Source: Isoetes taiwanensis
Taxonomy: Eukaryota; Streptophyta; Lycopodiopsida; Isoetales; Isoetaceae
DNA: 64,000 nt
NCBI GenBank assembly: GCA_021234155.1
Contig: JAJEKV010000036.1
Span: 10,677,426 to 10,741,425, forward strand
Reading direction: 5' to 3'
Below the pieces are notes generated by a model. It saw only the letters and a program-made list of their open reading frames with translations. It was not told the origin of the DNA and did not search any database. Positions 25,690 to 36,429 of the stretch are shown one piece after another (position 1 is the first letter of the stretch; each line of letters opens with the position of its first letter). The position numbers were made by a program, and so were the translations under genes.

Positions 25690-26470
25690 TCACCATTCCT
25701 ACCAAATCGATGCGACCGGTGTAACAGCGGCGATGAGGCTCAACCTAATTCACGTTGATCGCGTCAAGGCGGAAATTGACAAACTCCTTTAGCTGCGGGT
25801 TTGATCTATGAGGTCAAACATTAATGGGTGAGCCCTATCGTCATTGCCCTTAAGCACAATGGTAAGATCGGCGTGCGTGTAGACTATCGGAAACTCAATC
25901 AGGCCCGCGGGCGTGATCATTTTCCACTTCCCTTCCCGCAGGACCAAGTTACGGAAGAAGTGGTGGACATGAATGTACTCCTTTATGGATGGTTTCTCGG
26001 CTACAATCAGATCTCCATCAAAAGAATCTGATCAACTCAAGACCACTTTCACCACCAGGTAAGTCACTTTTTGCCTACAAAGGTGGTTCCTTTTGGATTA
26101 TCAACTCTCCTTCAACATTTCAACGCATCATGCTCTCGGTTTTTCATGATTTCATGAAGGAAAATCCCTTCTTGCAAATTTTTCAAGATGACTTCTCTGC
26201 CTACTGATTCCATGGCTGACCATTTGGATAAATTGGAACTTCGTCTTTCAAATGTGATGAGTCGGCATTAGTCTCAATCCTGAGAAAATGCACCTTTTCG
26301 TCACTACGGTGTTACGGTAGGCCATGTTGTCGACAAAGCGAGGAATCACCACTGATCACGCCAAAATCGGTTGTGTGCTCAAAGCTCAAGCACCGGCCAA
26401 TATCAAAGAGACACGCTCTTTCACGGGAAAGGTCAATTATTACTCCACCTTCATACCTGATCGGCAGCCA
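25690..26470 (+). pseudogene. reverse transcriptase domain of the Gypsy element
   Basis: Typical Gypsy RT blocks are readable across frames: RVKAEIDKLL, SPIVIALKHNGKIGVRVDYR, KLNQARGRDHFPLPF, GYNQISI, the catalytic FQDDF with both Asp codons at 26188-26193, and after that NPEKMHLFV and RGITTDHAKI followed by RSFTGKVNYYSTFIP. Frameshifts separate the blocks. The domain would copy the element RNA into DNA. Confidence 0.88.
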
Positions 26471-26549
26471 TTGCGGATCCATTCATAAACTCACGGGTGG
26501 CGAATCCACGGGCTTGGAATTCCCGGCGGGCGCTTTCCAACAATTGAAG

Positions 26550-26930
26550 CTTTTGCTTACTTTTCGAACACGGTTCTTGTTCCTCCTCAATGGGACAAGC
26601 CCTTTCCGCGTTCATGTCGATGTCTCGGCGTTTGCTATTGGGCTGTTCTTTCTCAAGAATATGATCGCCTGCGATAAACCAAATCGCTATGCCGGTAAAA
26701 CTCAATTACTGCTGGCGCCTACTATTACGGCTACGGGGCGTGAAGCTTTGGGTCTCATTTTCTGTGTCCAACGCTTCCGTCATTACCTTTTGGGCAGTCA
26801 AATCAAGTTCTTTGTGGACCACCAAGCACTTCTCTATTTGATCAACAAATCCACGCCCACGGGCCGCATTGCTCGTTGGGTCCTTCTTCTCCAAGAATTT
26901 GCTCCTTTTGAAATGGATTCATAAAGGCGG
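26550..26930 (+). pseudogene. RNase H domain of the Gypsy element
   Basis: A single frame carries FRVHVDVSAFAIG (first catalytic Asp), then GREALGLIFCVQRFRHYLLG (the conserved Glu and helix) and IKFFVDHQALLYLINK (second Asp). This is the RNase H of Gypsy-type RTs, which removes the RNA strand during reverse transcription. It is contiguous with the RT and the best preserved part of pol. Confidence 0.85.
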
Positions 26931-27189
26931 GCAAATCTCATGTTGTTCGGATTATCTTTCCACGATCCACACCGATGATCACGCAGCGGGGGGTCTCGGA
27001 TGCCTTTCGGATGCTCAACTCTTTTTAGTCACCGGCAACACCACATTGGTTCCATGATTTTCAGCAGTACCTTCTCACAGGTGCCCTTCCACCAGAAGAT
27101 GAGACGCTCTCTCCTGCCAAGCGACAATCCCGTCGCCATCAATTTCTCCGAGAGGTCCGTGACTACACCATGGTTGCTGGCCATCTCTA

Positions 27190-28340
27190 CAAAAAGGGTA
27201 AGGACACCATCCTTCGACGCTGTGTTCTACCTCATGAAGTTCCAGACATTGTTTGAGAAGCTCATCAAGGGCTCGGTGGTGGTCATTTTCATGGTGACAC
27301 CACGGCACGCAAAATCCTTCTTGCCGGGTATTATTGGCCCACGCTCTTCAAAGATGCTCATGCCCACGCCCAAGCGTGTGGACGCTTGCCGGGTGGGGGC
27401 GCCCGCCGCCCGGCGGACTTCCCTTGACGCCGGCCGCCACGCCACTTCCCTTCAAAGAAATGGGGAATGGACTTTGTGGGACCTATAGACCCTCCTGCGC
27501 GGCACACTCGTGCCCGATACATTCTGGTTCTCACTGACTACGCCACCAAATGGGCGGAAGCTTGTGCACTTCCAGACAACACTGCTGCAAGCACAGCTCG
27601 AGTCCTCTATCAACAAATTATCACGCGATTCGGCTGCCCCACGGAGCTGGTCAGTGACCGTGGTGTTCATTTCATCAATCATACTATCAAGGAGCTGACG
27701 GATTATCTCCCCGATACATCATCACAAAGAGCACACCTTACTATCCTCAAGGCAATGGGTTGGCGAAAGCACAAACAAAAAACTCGGTCACCATTCTCAA
27801 GAAAATTTGTGGCGCTTCCCCGCAGTTGGCAGACAAAACTTCCTACTGTTCTTTGGGCCTACAATACTTGTTTCAAGATTGCTACGGGTCACACTCCTTT
27901 TAAATTGGTTTATGGTCAGGAAGCTCTCATGCCCTTTGAATACATCCTTCCAACACTCGGTTTCAACCAAGCACTTTGCTCATAATCCACCAAATTGCTC
28001 TCAAAGAACGGGTCTATCAATTAGAACAGTTGGATGAACTTCAAGGGATGCTTATATTCGTGTTCTTCATGGACAACAAATTGCAAAAATCTTTACATGA
28101 CAAACGTTTGAAGACAAAAACATTCAAACAAGGAGATTTGGTTCTTCTTTATGATTCCGTGTACAAAAATTTTCCTGTAAACTCAAGTTTCGTTGGCTTG
28201 GCCCTTATCAAATTGTTCAAGTGGTTAGACCAAGTGTTTTCCAACTTCGCTGAATTAGATGGCACTCCATTACCTACATTAGTTAATGGTTTTCGTCTCA
28301 AAGCATTTCATCACACAGAAAGTGAACATTCCAACACGAG
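27190..28340 (+). pseudogene. integrase of the Gypsy element
   Basis: The N-terminal H2C2 finger is recognisable (27215-27390: RRCVLPHEVPDIV, HQGLGGGHFHG, GYYWPTLF, HAQACGR) with one in-frame TGA. The core starts at MDFVGPI (27467), with the first Asp at 27470-27472 and the second in LVSDRG at 27656-27658. The third catalytic position, normally Glu after NGLA, reads AAA (Lys) at 27766-27768, after a frameshift. The C-terminal part includes KTFKQGDLVLLYDS and GTPLPTLVNGFRLK, the usual tail of this group. It would insert the cDNA. No chromodomain was recognised. Confidence 0.85.
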
Positions 28341-28509
28341 GCAGTTCAAGAATCAAACAACACGTAAAGTGACTAGAAAGGCGGTAGATTATATTATAGT
28401 GGAGATTTTTTACAAAATGTGGGCGCCGCCCGAGCTATTTCGCTATGGGCACTGCCCTATATACAAAAAGCGGGCTCGAGCCCTATCTACTAAGTCCTAA
28501 GAGGAAAAA

Positions 28510-29320
28510 CCCTCTACCCTGGGTTGGAGCGGGTGATCTGGGAGGGAGATGGTAGAGGTTACTCTCCGATCCCGGTGAAGGTGCAGAACCACCTCCATCC
28601 CGTTGGTCTTCGGTGGGGATGTTCAGCCATCCCGGCACACCAGCCGTCCATCATGCGAATGCCCGCGGTTGTGGCAGCGCCCGAGATCCGAACAATTCAT
28701 CTTACAAGTGATCCACTCACGGCGGTTCGTCGGCATGGTGCAATCTTCGTTCAAGCCAGCAGCCGCCATACTGAGTGCCATCGGATGCCTTCGTTTCAAT
28801 CGGTTAAGTCTTATATAGCCAACCCGGAACTCCTTTGTCGACGTGGACCAATCACACAAATCGCCAACGTGTTTTGCAATGCAAAATTTTGTTTCTAATA
28901 TGAGAATCTGTTCTCCCGCCGCATATCTAGCCATGGTACCTTCTGACACATTCCTTTTAATGATATCCCACTTCGAGTTGCCAGCATTGAATGCCATTCC
29001 TTCTTTCCACGCCCGTCGAACATTAATGGGTGTCCTTTGCCATCTGTCCCATCTGATCTTTCTTTCACGTCTCCTCCTCACCGTTCATTGCTTCTCCCTT
29101 ACGTTTTTGGGGACTTAGCCAAATTTTTGCCTCTCAATCCCCTTCTTCGCATCTTTTGACACCTGGCATCATCAACGGTTCCTGTTTCGCACTCTTCATG
29201 CCTCTTCGCCTCCAGTTGTGCGCCCTAAAACAAACCTTTTCGTTCCTCTGCGCCTTCATCCACCGTGCTCGACTTTTGTCTTCCGCCTTTGGCATCTCTC
29301 TTCGTTCTGCAAATCATTCC
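28510..29320 (+). other. spacer between integrase and ORF3 of the Gypsy element
   Basis: About 0.8 kb without a convincing frame. Several overlapping frames on both strands lack motifs. It could hold the promoter, splice acceptor or leader of a subgenomic ORF3 message, since ORF3 is out of frame with pol and far downstream. Confidence 0.4.
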
Positions 29321-29321
29321 C

Positions 29322-32201
29322 ATGGCTGCCCCAAGATTTTCTACACTTCAAGCTACTGCTCCCAAGGATCCGGCCCTTTTTGCATCTGTATCCTTCTTGA
29401 CGCCCACTTTCCGTGAAGCCCTTGTTGGCCCCAATAAAGAAGTCGCTGAACGACACCAGCTTTACGAATTTTCTCAAATGGAACTTCCGGCTCCAAATCC
29501 TGCCCAGTTGCAGCAGTTCATCGCCAATATTGTTAACAGCCCGCAAGGGTACACCACTGTGGTCGACGGCACCACTATTTCATTGACTCAACACTTGATT
29601 TCTGAGGTATTTCATATTCCCTTGCACACTCCTTGTGTATCATGGTCTGCTATACAGGATATTGATGTCCACCGAGTTTGGTGCACCTCGCTATCACGCC
29701 AATGTCCATCGTCTGACCAATATTGACAAGCCTCATGAGACCTTTGTGAAATTTTTGTGGCGCAAATTCCTTGGGTATTCTATCAAGAACACCCATATCA
29801 ATAAGCCTTTCTATAACCTGGTCCTTACTGCTACACACTCCAAGCACCACATAGATTGGCCCCAAATGATGTTCTATCGTCTTCTCCAAGAAATGGACCG
29901 CCTTCGGGGTACCACTTCCATTTCTGAAGTTTCTGTGGGAGGGCACTTTCAAGCCCTCCTCCTCACATTACTTCCCTCCCACACCACCAAATTCTCATAC
30001 CTCCACTTTCAGCTCCCTTCCAAATCAATCACCAAGTTGGCACATCACGCCCATCTTCCCCTGGTCATGACCACAGTCACACTCATGTCACTGTCTCTTC
30101 CTCCGCTACACCATCCACTTCACACCATTTTTCCCAAACCTCCCACACCAGGCAACAGCCAGTTCCACCACCACAACACCCTCGCCGGGTTGTTGTATCG
30201 ATATCGGCCGGGGATGCTCAAAATTGCTGCTCTTAAGTTACAAGAATCCCAAGGCGGCTCTTATGAGCGGGGTTCAACGGCACTTGAGGCCTCGATGCGG
30301 TACACCAAGACCTTCAAGCGAGAACGGCCCAAGTTGCAACTTTGGAGGCCAAACTTCAAGACAAGCATGAAGCTCTCTTACGTGCTCATGCGGATCTCAA
30401 GAGTACACAAGCTCAAGTCAGCCAACTCATGATCAGCAGGGCTCGGCTCGGTCGAAATTCAGACTCTATTGGAGCACAACAAGTCCAAAGTCGCTCTCCC
30501 GAAAGTACCAAGGATGAAGATATTGCTAAACTCAATGCCTTGTACTCGAACTGTGAAAAACTTCAGCACTCAAGTTCAAAATCTTTCAGCCCGAGGCGCT
30601 CAAGTTGCCTCCTTGGCGGCTCAGCTTTCTACCACAACCTCTCGGATCACCTCTCTTCAAGATCGGCTTACGAGGTGCGAGTAAACGAAAAATACTTCGA
30701 TGACGCGGAGATTGCCGTGCTTCGTCTCAATACACCGGGGAAATCTTCCTCCCAGGTCAATCCTTCTCAGAAACGGGTCCGTGACCAGTCACGCCTCCTA
30801 CTCGAAAAGGAAAATCAGATCCGTGATCTCGAACAACAGCTGCAGCAAGCTATTCAGTCTGCTGATGAGGCTCAAGCCAAACTTGGCCGGACTTCAATTC
30901 TTCCGCGAGAATGCCGGTGGACTTCCCCTGCTCCCTCCTGCTATCATGATTATGTGGTTGCTTTCGGCGCCACCTCTTCCTTTCAAAGTGGCACGCAATG
31001 GGATGGCCCCAATAGATATCCCGGCGAAAGCAAATCGATTTTTCTCGGATTTGGCGAACTCTCCATTGAAGACAAAGGGTTGTCTTTGTGCCCTTGTTGT
31101 CTTTGATCTCATACACTTGCGATCCAGACTTTCTCACTTTCCGCGTGGTTCAGCCCATGGCTTATATCTTTCATGATTTCTATCTGGGTGATACACAGGA
31201 AAACTTTGGCAATGGGCCACGCCAGCTGTTCCAGGGTGACCCCACTGCGCAATGGGTGCTTCAGGATAACAATCCATATCTTGCGGATCCTGCTCAGACC
31301 AAAACTTTTCATCAGGAGTACATGCCTGAGCTTGCCAATCATTTATCTCTCTGGCAAGCGGAAGCGCTGCAACAAATTAGGAAGTATCTGGGACATCCCG
31401 AAGATCTTCCCTATGCACAAGTCTATATGCAGCACCTCGGCCTCGGCCGTTACAATCGATTCACGAGGCTACGTTGGATAGCAAGGCGGTCCCCACGGGA
31501 TGGGATAGCCCTCCGCTCAACTCTCGCTTCTCTTTGGGATCGGCTGGTGTCGGGCACTTGATCCGGATCTTGTCGGTCAATTCGGGGAGATCGCCAAGAA
31601 CCCAACGCCCACGGGCATGGTTCCTTCTCCCTATGCTTCCCCAGGTGTACCTCCACGCCCGGGTTCCTCGACTTCGATTGGCGCCTTCCTTTTTGGACCA
31701 AGGTCATGGATGGTCATGCGAGGCTGGACACCACCTCGGATCTCGGCCGGATCTCGGTGGGATCCACGTTTTTGTTCGCCCGATCACATTGGGAAGAAGG
31801 TGCTACTCGGACAACACCACCAATTGGATCTACATTGCTAATGGCGTGGTTGGCAACAGCCCGCGGATGCGCTTCATGGTTTCAACACCTTCTTGCGAGC
31901 GCCTCCACCTCACGATCCTTCATCCATCTTCAAGCCGGATTTTTCGCTGCCCTCAAATGCATTTTGCTAAGCTCAGAAATCGGCGGCGTCCCCATTTTTC
32001 ATTGCAATCCAAATGCCCGGTCGGTGCCTTTGGCCTTCAGACTGTCTCCTCATGGAGTGTCGGTTACATTTCTTCGAGGCATGCCGTGCACTTGAAGACA
32101 TGGTGCGCTCTCATTTTCTTATTGATGCTGATCCCGCCCTTGGCCAAAACACACCTCAAGCTCTTCAATCACGCCAAGATCTCATCAGCCCGATACTATA
32201 A
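29322..32201 (+). pseudogene. ORF3 of the Gypsy element, unknown function, with coiled coil
   Basis: A third coding region of about 2.9 kb lies between integrase and 3' LTR. It starts at ATG 29322 (MAAPRFSTLQATAPKDPALF), continues in another frame at about 29650 (PRYHANVHRLTNIDKPHETF, then HIDWPQMMFYRLLQEMDRL), then in frames at 30342 (heptad-like AKLQDKHEALLRAHADLKST), 30780 (EKENQIRDLEQQLQQAIQ), 31088 (VVQPMAYIFHDFYLGDTQEN) and 31706-32201. At least four frameshifts break it. The first 250 codons recall the domain called putative plant transposon protein in retroelement 3' ORFs, but I only have general similarity. An envelope-like role is not supported: no signal peptide or membrane helix was seen. 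A relative lies at 18440-20000 in reverse. Confidence 0.7.
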
Positions 32202-32288
32202 TGGGGCCCGGCCTCACTCCCGTGAGGATCACTTTCAGATGATGGCTTCCCGCCCTCGGCGCTTCCTCCTTTTCTTCACTCGAGTGTC

Positions 32289-32302
32289 GTTTGGTGGGGG
32301 AG
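32289..32302 (+). promoter_or_regulatory. polypurine tract of the Gypsy element
   Basis: A purine-rich run (GGTGGGGGAG) immediately precedes the 3' LTR. It is where plus-strand DNA synthesis would be primed. Confidence 0.7.
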
Positions 32303-32888
32303 TGTTAGTCCCGTGCCTCCCTGGGTACAGGACTATTCATCATCGTCGGACCGTGGTCAAGCTCAAAGATCCTCGGTCAACCACGGGGTCGACATCCAAG
32401 CCTCCCGCAAGACTAAGCGGCCGAAGCCACGCAGTCAAAAAAGCCTTTGGTCATCAACAAGAGGCGCCGCTTCGGACAAGTGGCCACCCCTGCCCGCCGC
32501 CGGCGTCGTGATTCTAGGCACTTCAAGAGGCACCGCCAACATTCCTGCAAATCAGGCCTCCTTCCAGGAGTCGGCACCGAGATCAGTCAGAGTGTCTATA
32601 TTGGGCCCAAGGCCATTGTACTATATATATGAGTAGAGTTAGCTCATAAGTTTTTAGATGAGTTTTGAGTCTTGTCTCCCTTCGGTTTTTCTCTCTATTA
32701 GAGAGCTCATGTATTTTCATCATTGATATCAAGGAAGCTTATCATCTTTCTCTCATTTGTTCTGTTCTCTTCTTTTTCTTCTCTTTCAGCAAATCCCGCG
32801 TGACATAGTCCCCCGGACTCTCCTGTTAGATCCACGGGTCCTCACAGAGGGCTGTCTTCCAGGAGTTCCCGAACCCAGACCCCAAACA
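32303..32888 (+). repeat. 3' LTR of the Gypsy element
   Basis: Partner of 21851-22411, beginning TGTTAG and ending AAACA, followed by the AGGAA duplication. It is 25 bp longer than the 5' LTR and keeps more CpG in its middle part. Confidence 0.93.
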
Positions 32889-34886
32889 AGGAATTCACCC
32901 TCATACGAAAAAACTCTTATATTCAAAGACAAATAAGCCCCATAATGCTTCACACGTCCTTTTTATGTAAAATAAGGCGGCTCCAAAAAAAAGGGGGAAT
33001 CGCATGTGACCCACTTTAATTAAATGCGACTTGCTAGGATCTATTTGTTAATGATGGTTTGCCTCATACTTCATTGAAGATTTATATAAAATTTAGTTTA
33101 ATACTGTAAGCCTGTAAGGGCCATTTCGCTTTCAATTGCTCAAGTCCTAAAAGAGGAAGGGGTCGTGGTAGATCTTGTGGTTACAGAGGTGGCAGAGGCA
33201 GGAGAAGTTTCAGGGGTGGTGCAAGTGTCAATATAATTGAGTAGCATGAAAGTAGTGAAGGAGAGATAGAAGATGACACCTTGGAGGTAAGTAAAAGCTT
33301 AACTTGTAACGTTTCTATATCTCCAAGAAGAAATAATAACAAGTTTGTGGTTATAGATTCAGGAGCAGAGAAAAGTGTGATGTGTGATATGCACATGTTA
33401 AAAAATGTGGAAAAGAAAGAAGGTCATGTTCAGCTTGGTGATGGAGGCCTGAAAAAAATAGAAGACTCTGGAGTTTTGGAGTTGTTTGATTTGAATGGAA
33501 AACCTGTTATGCTGAAAGAAGTTTTGTGTGTACCTAGTCTTGTAAGAAATCTCATATCTGTGTGTCAGTTAGTGGATATGGGATACAAAGTTTTATTTGA
33601 ACAAATCCAATGTAAAGTATTTCTGAATGATGAATTAAAGTTCATTGGCAAAAGAGTTGGAAACTTGTTTGGTTTTAATATTGATCATCTTCATGAAGTT
33701 AATCTGGTAGAATATCCAGATATAAAACTTTGGCATAACAGGCTATGTCATGTGAATTCTGCAGTGATTGAAGCTCTTAAAAACAAGGGTATAATATCTG
33801 CCAAAGTAGAAGAAGGAAAATTTTTATGTGGTGGTTGTCAACTTGGCAAGCAACCAAGATTACCATTCAAAAGGTCAAATAAAAGAGCAAAAGGCATTTT
33901 GGATCTAGTACACACGGATCTATGTGGTCCTATAAATGTTACCAGTTTAAGTGGACATAAGTATTTCATGACCTTCATAGATGATTTCAGTAGAAGGACA
34001 AAATGTTATATTCTGAAAACAAAAGATCAAGCAACTGAGGCCTTGAAATTATTTACTGCTGAAACTGAGCTAGAGACTGGAAGGAAAATTAAATGTATAA
34101 GGTCAGATAGGGGAGGTGAGTATATATCTGATGAATTTAAGTTTTTTTGTGCAAGCAGAGGAATCAAGAGGCAACTAACTTGTAGATACTCACCACAACA
34201 AAATGGAGTAGCTGAAAGAAAGAACAAGACCTTACTAGATGCTGTGAGATCCATGCTAAAGTACTCTGGCCTACCAAATTTTCTGTGGGATGAAGCTGTG
34301 AAGGCAGCAGTCTATATTCAAAATTTGTTACCTTCTACAAGCATAAAAGGTGCCATTCCCGAGATGCTTTGGTCTGGTAAGCTTCCATCTTATGACAGAT
34401 TTAAAGCATATGGATGTTTATGTTTTGTTCATGTCCCTGGAGAATTAAGAAAGAAATTGGATGATAGGGCATATATAGCATATCTTGTAGGATATGATTC
34501 AAGCTCAAAAGCATTCAAACTATATGATCCAGCAAGGAGAAAAATCATAGTTAGCAGGGATGTTATTTTTAATGAGAATGAGTTTTATAGAAGGATTCCC
34601 ATGGTAAACTCAGAAACTCCATGTGATAATAAAAGGAAGGATGTTATTACAAAAATACAACAAGAAATAAATGAAGAAGAAGATAAAACTGAAAGAGTTG
34701 AACAGGCAGATTTAAGTGATTCTGACAATGAATCAGAATTAATTCCAGAGGAAGTTGTTGAGTCTGAAATGAAACCTGGACTTGAACATCAAGAGTTAGA
34801 AGTTGATCATGGTATCAAACCCAAGAGAAAGCCAAAACGAACTGAAGCTCAGATTTTGGCAGATGAAGCTAAACATGTTTTAGAAT

Positions 34887-35590
34887 GTCGTCGATTCGCG
34901 TAGCGAATCGGCATTCTTGCTCAAGACGAGCATGCATGCATTGCATGCGTCGCATGCATGCATCGCATGCATTTTGGGCCGTTCTTCCGGTTGGGCGTTT
35001 GCTACTTATTGCGGAATTCTTCATCGACATTTCATCGGCGCTTCCTCTTCTCTCAGCAGTACCTTATTCTCTTTGAACCCACCCTCCCCCCCTTTCTTTG
35101 TTCATTATATTTTGTACAAGTTCTGTTTTTCATGTTTTTCCACCCGGTGGGTGATGCTTTTTTTCCGCCCACTGGGTGATGCTATTCTCTGGTATGTTTC
35201 TCGTTTGTTGTGTTGGTGATGTGCAGGTACAGGTTGGCGAGCGCCATCCGTTTTGACTTCTCCATGCGGGGGTTTTGGGAGCGATTCTATGCCTTACGTT
35301 TGTCTAAGCCCCTTGCCGAAGGCTTATCAATAGGGTTTTTCCTCGAAAACCCGAAAGGGCGGGGTTTTTTAATCCCGGTGATAAGCTTTCGGCAGGTACA
35401 TCAGCCACTCATCTATTAGCATTGTATTTGTTTTTGGGGTCCAAATGATATAATTGGATTTTCCCTTTATTTTTCGTGGGTAGTTCGCATGTGTGCGGCT
35501 ATCCACTGTCCACCATTGTAGAAATCTGCTGAGATGAATGAGAAGCCTATCTATCGGGCGCTTTGTTGGTTTCATGCGAGTCGCAGTGCA
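34887..35590 (+). mobile_element. hairpin-rich repeat, copy A, inserted in the Copia pol
   Basis: This 704-bp block interrupts the Copia reading frame and is flanked by AGAAT on both sides (34882-34886 and 35591-35595). It starts with an imperfect palindrome around GATTCGCGTAGCGAATC, then GCATGC-rich palindromes, then a leader shared with copies B and C (including CATCGGCGCTTC). Further in is GATGTGCAGGTACAGGTTGG, followed by a long stem-loop at about 35310-35398 and an AT-rich 3' part ending near TCATGCGAG. Copy C (63091-63791) matches it along nearly its whole length. A short frame (35210-35419) is conserved with copy C. No transposase is encoded. It is a non-autonomous mobile element of unclear class. 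Confidence 0.8.
35310..35398 (+). other. conserved stem-loop inside hairpin-rich copy A
   Basis: GCCGAAGGCTTATCA on the left pairs with TGATAAGCTTTCGGC on the right, one mismatch in 15. A smaller hairpin between them is GGGTTTTT-CCTCG-AAAACCC. Copy C keeps both; its one change in the outer stem (GCCGAA to GTCGAA) leaves a G-U pair. A structured RNA role is possible but unproven. Confidence 0.6.
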
Positions 35591-36130
35591 AGAATCACAT
35601 GGGAGAAATGAAATTGAAAAAAGCAAAAGACTCAGATCTGTTGCAGGAGAAATTAATACAGTATTTGACATTTTGATATTGGAAAATGATAAAATACCTC
35701 AAAATTATGATGAAGCAGTGCATGATTCTCATGGAAAAAACCATGGAAGAAGAAATGAGTGCTTTTAAGAGAACAAACACTTATACTATAGTAGATATGC
35801 CATTGAATAAGAATATAGTGGGAAGTAAATGGATATATCGAGTGAAACCTGGTGTTGATAAAAGAACAAAGAAATTCAAAGCCAGACTGGTTGCTCAAGA
35901 TTTCACACAGAAAAAAGGGGAAGATTTTGATGAAACATTCTCACCATTAGTGAAGATAAATAGCTTGAGAATGCTATTGGCTATTGCAAATGCCTGTGAT
36001 TATGAAATACATCATATGGATGTAAGTACAGCATTTTTGAATGCTAAATTGGAAGAGGAAATATATCTGAAACCTGCACCTGGATTTGAAGAAGAAAAAG
36101 GTAAAGTATGGAGATTAAATATACGGAACC

Positions 36131-36386
36131 CGCCCATATACGGTTCCGCCGTATAAAATATGCGTGGAAAATTTGCACGTGGTAACTTGGTTAGGTTTCC
36201 ATGGTTTAAAAGTTTTTTTTGCGCCTGTGGGATATTTGGGCATTATTGAAGAAGCCTGGATTGGAAAGTTTATCCATCCCTGAACCGCTGGTGATGACTA
36301 TTAATGTAATTAACTGAAGAATACAGGGTGCGGATGCAGACATAGATGTGTGTTGGAAGACTGTGGCAATTGCATTGATTTTAACA
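36131..36386 (+). repeat. Copia LTR, plus orientation
   Basis: This 256-bp block matches the reverse complement of 38086-38341 with four substitutions and no gap. It contains a TATA-like box (GTATAAAATA) and ends GATTTTAACA. It abuts the truncated RT, so sequence between RT and the LTR has been lost. Its orientation agrees with the plus-strand Copia pol, for which it would be the 3' LTR. Confidence 0.85.
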
Positions 36387-36429
36387 ATGGGCGATGATGG
36401 GATCGTTTTAAACACTCCTTAAGCTCAAA

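Larger units (their letters stand above)
21851..32888 (+). mobile_element. full-length but decayed Ty3/Gypsy LTR retrotransposon with an extra 3' ORF
   Basis: Both LTRs (21851-22411 and 32303-32888) begin TGTTAG and end AAACA. The five bases AGGAA stand immediately outside each end (21846-21850 and 32889-32893), a target duplication typical of retroviral-type integration. A purine-rich tract (GGTGGGGGAG) abuts the 3' LTR. Internal order is gag, protease, RT, RNase H, integrase, then ORF3; integrase after RT marks the Gypsy superfamily. Coding regions are broken by many frameshifts and stops, so the copy is dead. The LTRs differ clearly in length (561 and 586 bp) and sequence, so the insertion is old. 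The body is more GC-rich than its flanks. No clean primer site starting TGG follows the 5' LTR. Confidence 0.93.
33113..36130 (+). pseudogene. Copia retrotransposon pol (gag end, protease, integrase, partial RT)
   Basis: The frame is readable from a half zinc knuckle (CKGHFAFNC, 33113-33139) and a Gly/Arg-rich stretch, through one TAG at 33242-33244, to a 540-codon block. Protease: VIDSGAEKSV. GAG-pre-integrase: LWHNRLCHVN with CGGCQ. Integrase core: HTDLCGP, RSDRGGEY and NGVAERKNKT give the D, D and E catalytic residues, all present. The order protease-integrase-RT marks the Copia superfamily. At 34887 a 704-bp hairpin-rich element interrupts the linker before RT. RT resumes at about 35660 with a frameshift (PQNYDEAV, then MEEEMSAFKRTNTY) and KWIYRVKPG, ARLVAQDFTQ and HHMDVSTAFLNA, but stops abruptly at VWRLN (about 36119), where an LTR begins. 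The rest of RT and RNase H is missing, so the copy is dead. Confidence 0.92.

Noticed and set aside
28623-29081. 152-codon minus-strand frame in the Gypsy spacer
   Set aside because: Basic, composition-driven, inside the transposon and without motif.
31474-32511. 345-codon plus-strand frame near the 3' LTR
   Set aside because: It runs through GC-rich sequence into the LTR itself, has no protein-like blocks over most of its length, and the ORF3 blocks lie in other frames. It is a composition-driven open frame.
34887-35590. Hammerhead ribozyme or retrozyme in the hairpin-rich family
   Set aside because: The required CTGATGA and GAAA core elements are not found in correct order. CTGCTGAGATGAA near 35529 is only a loose resemblance.
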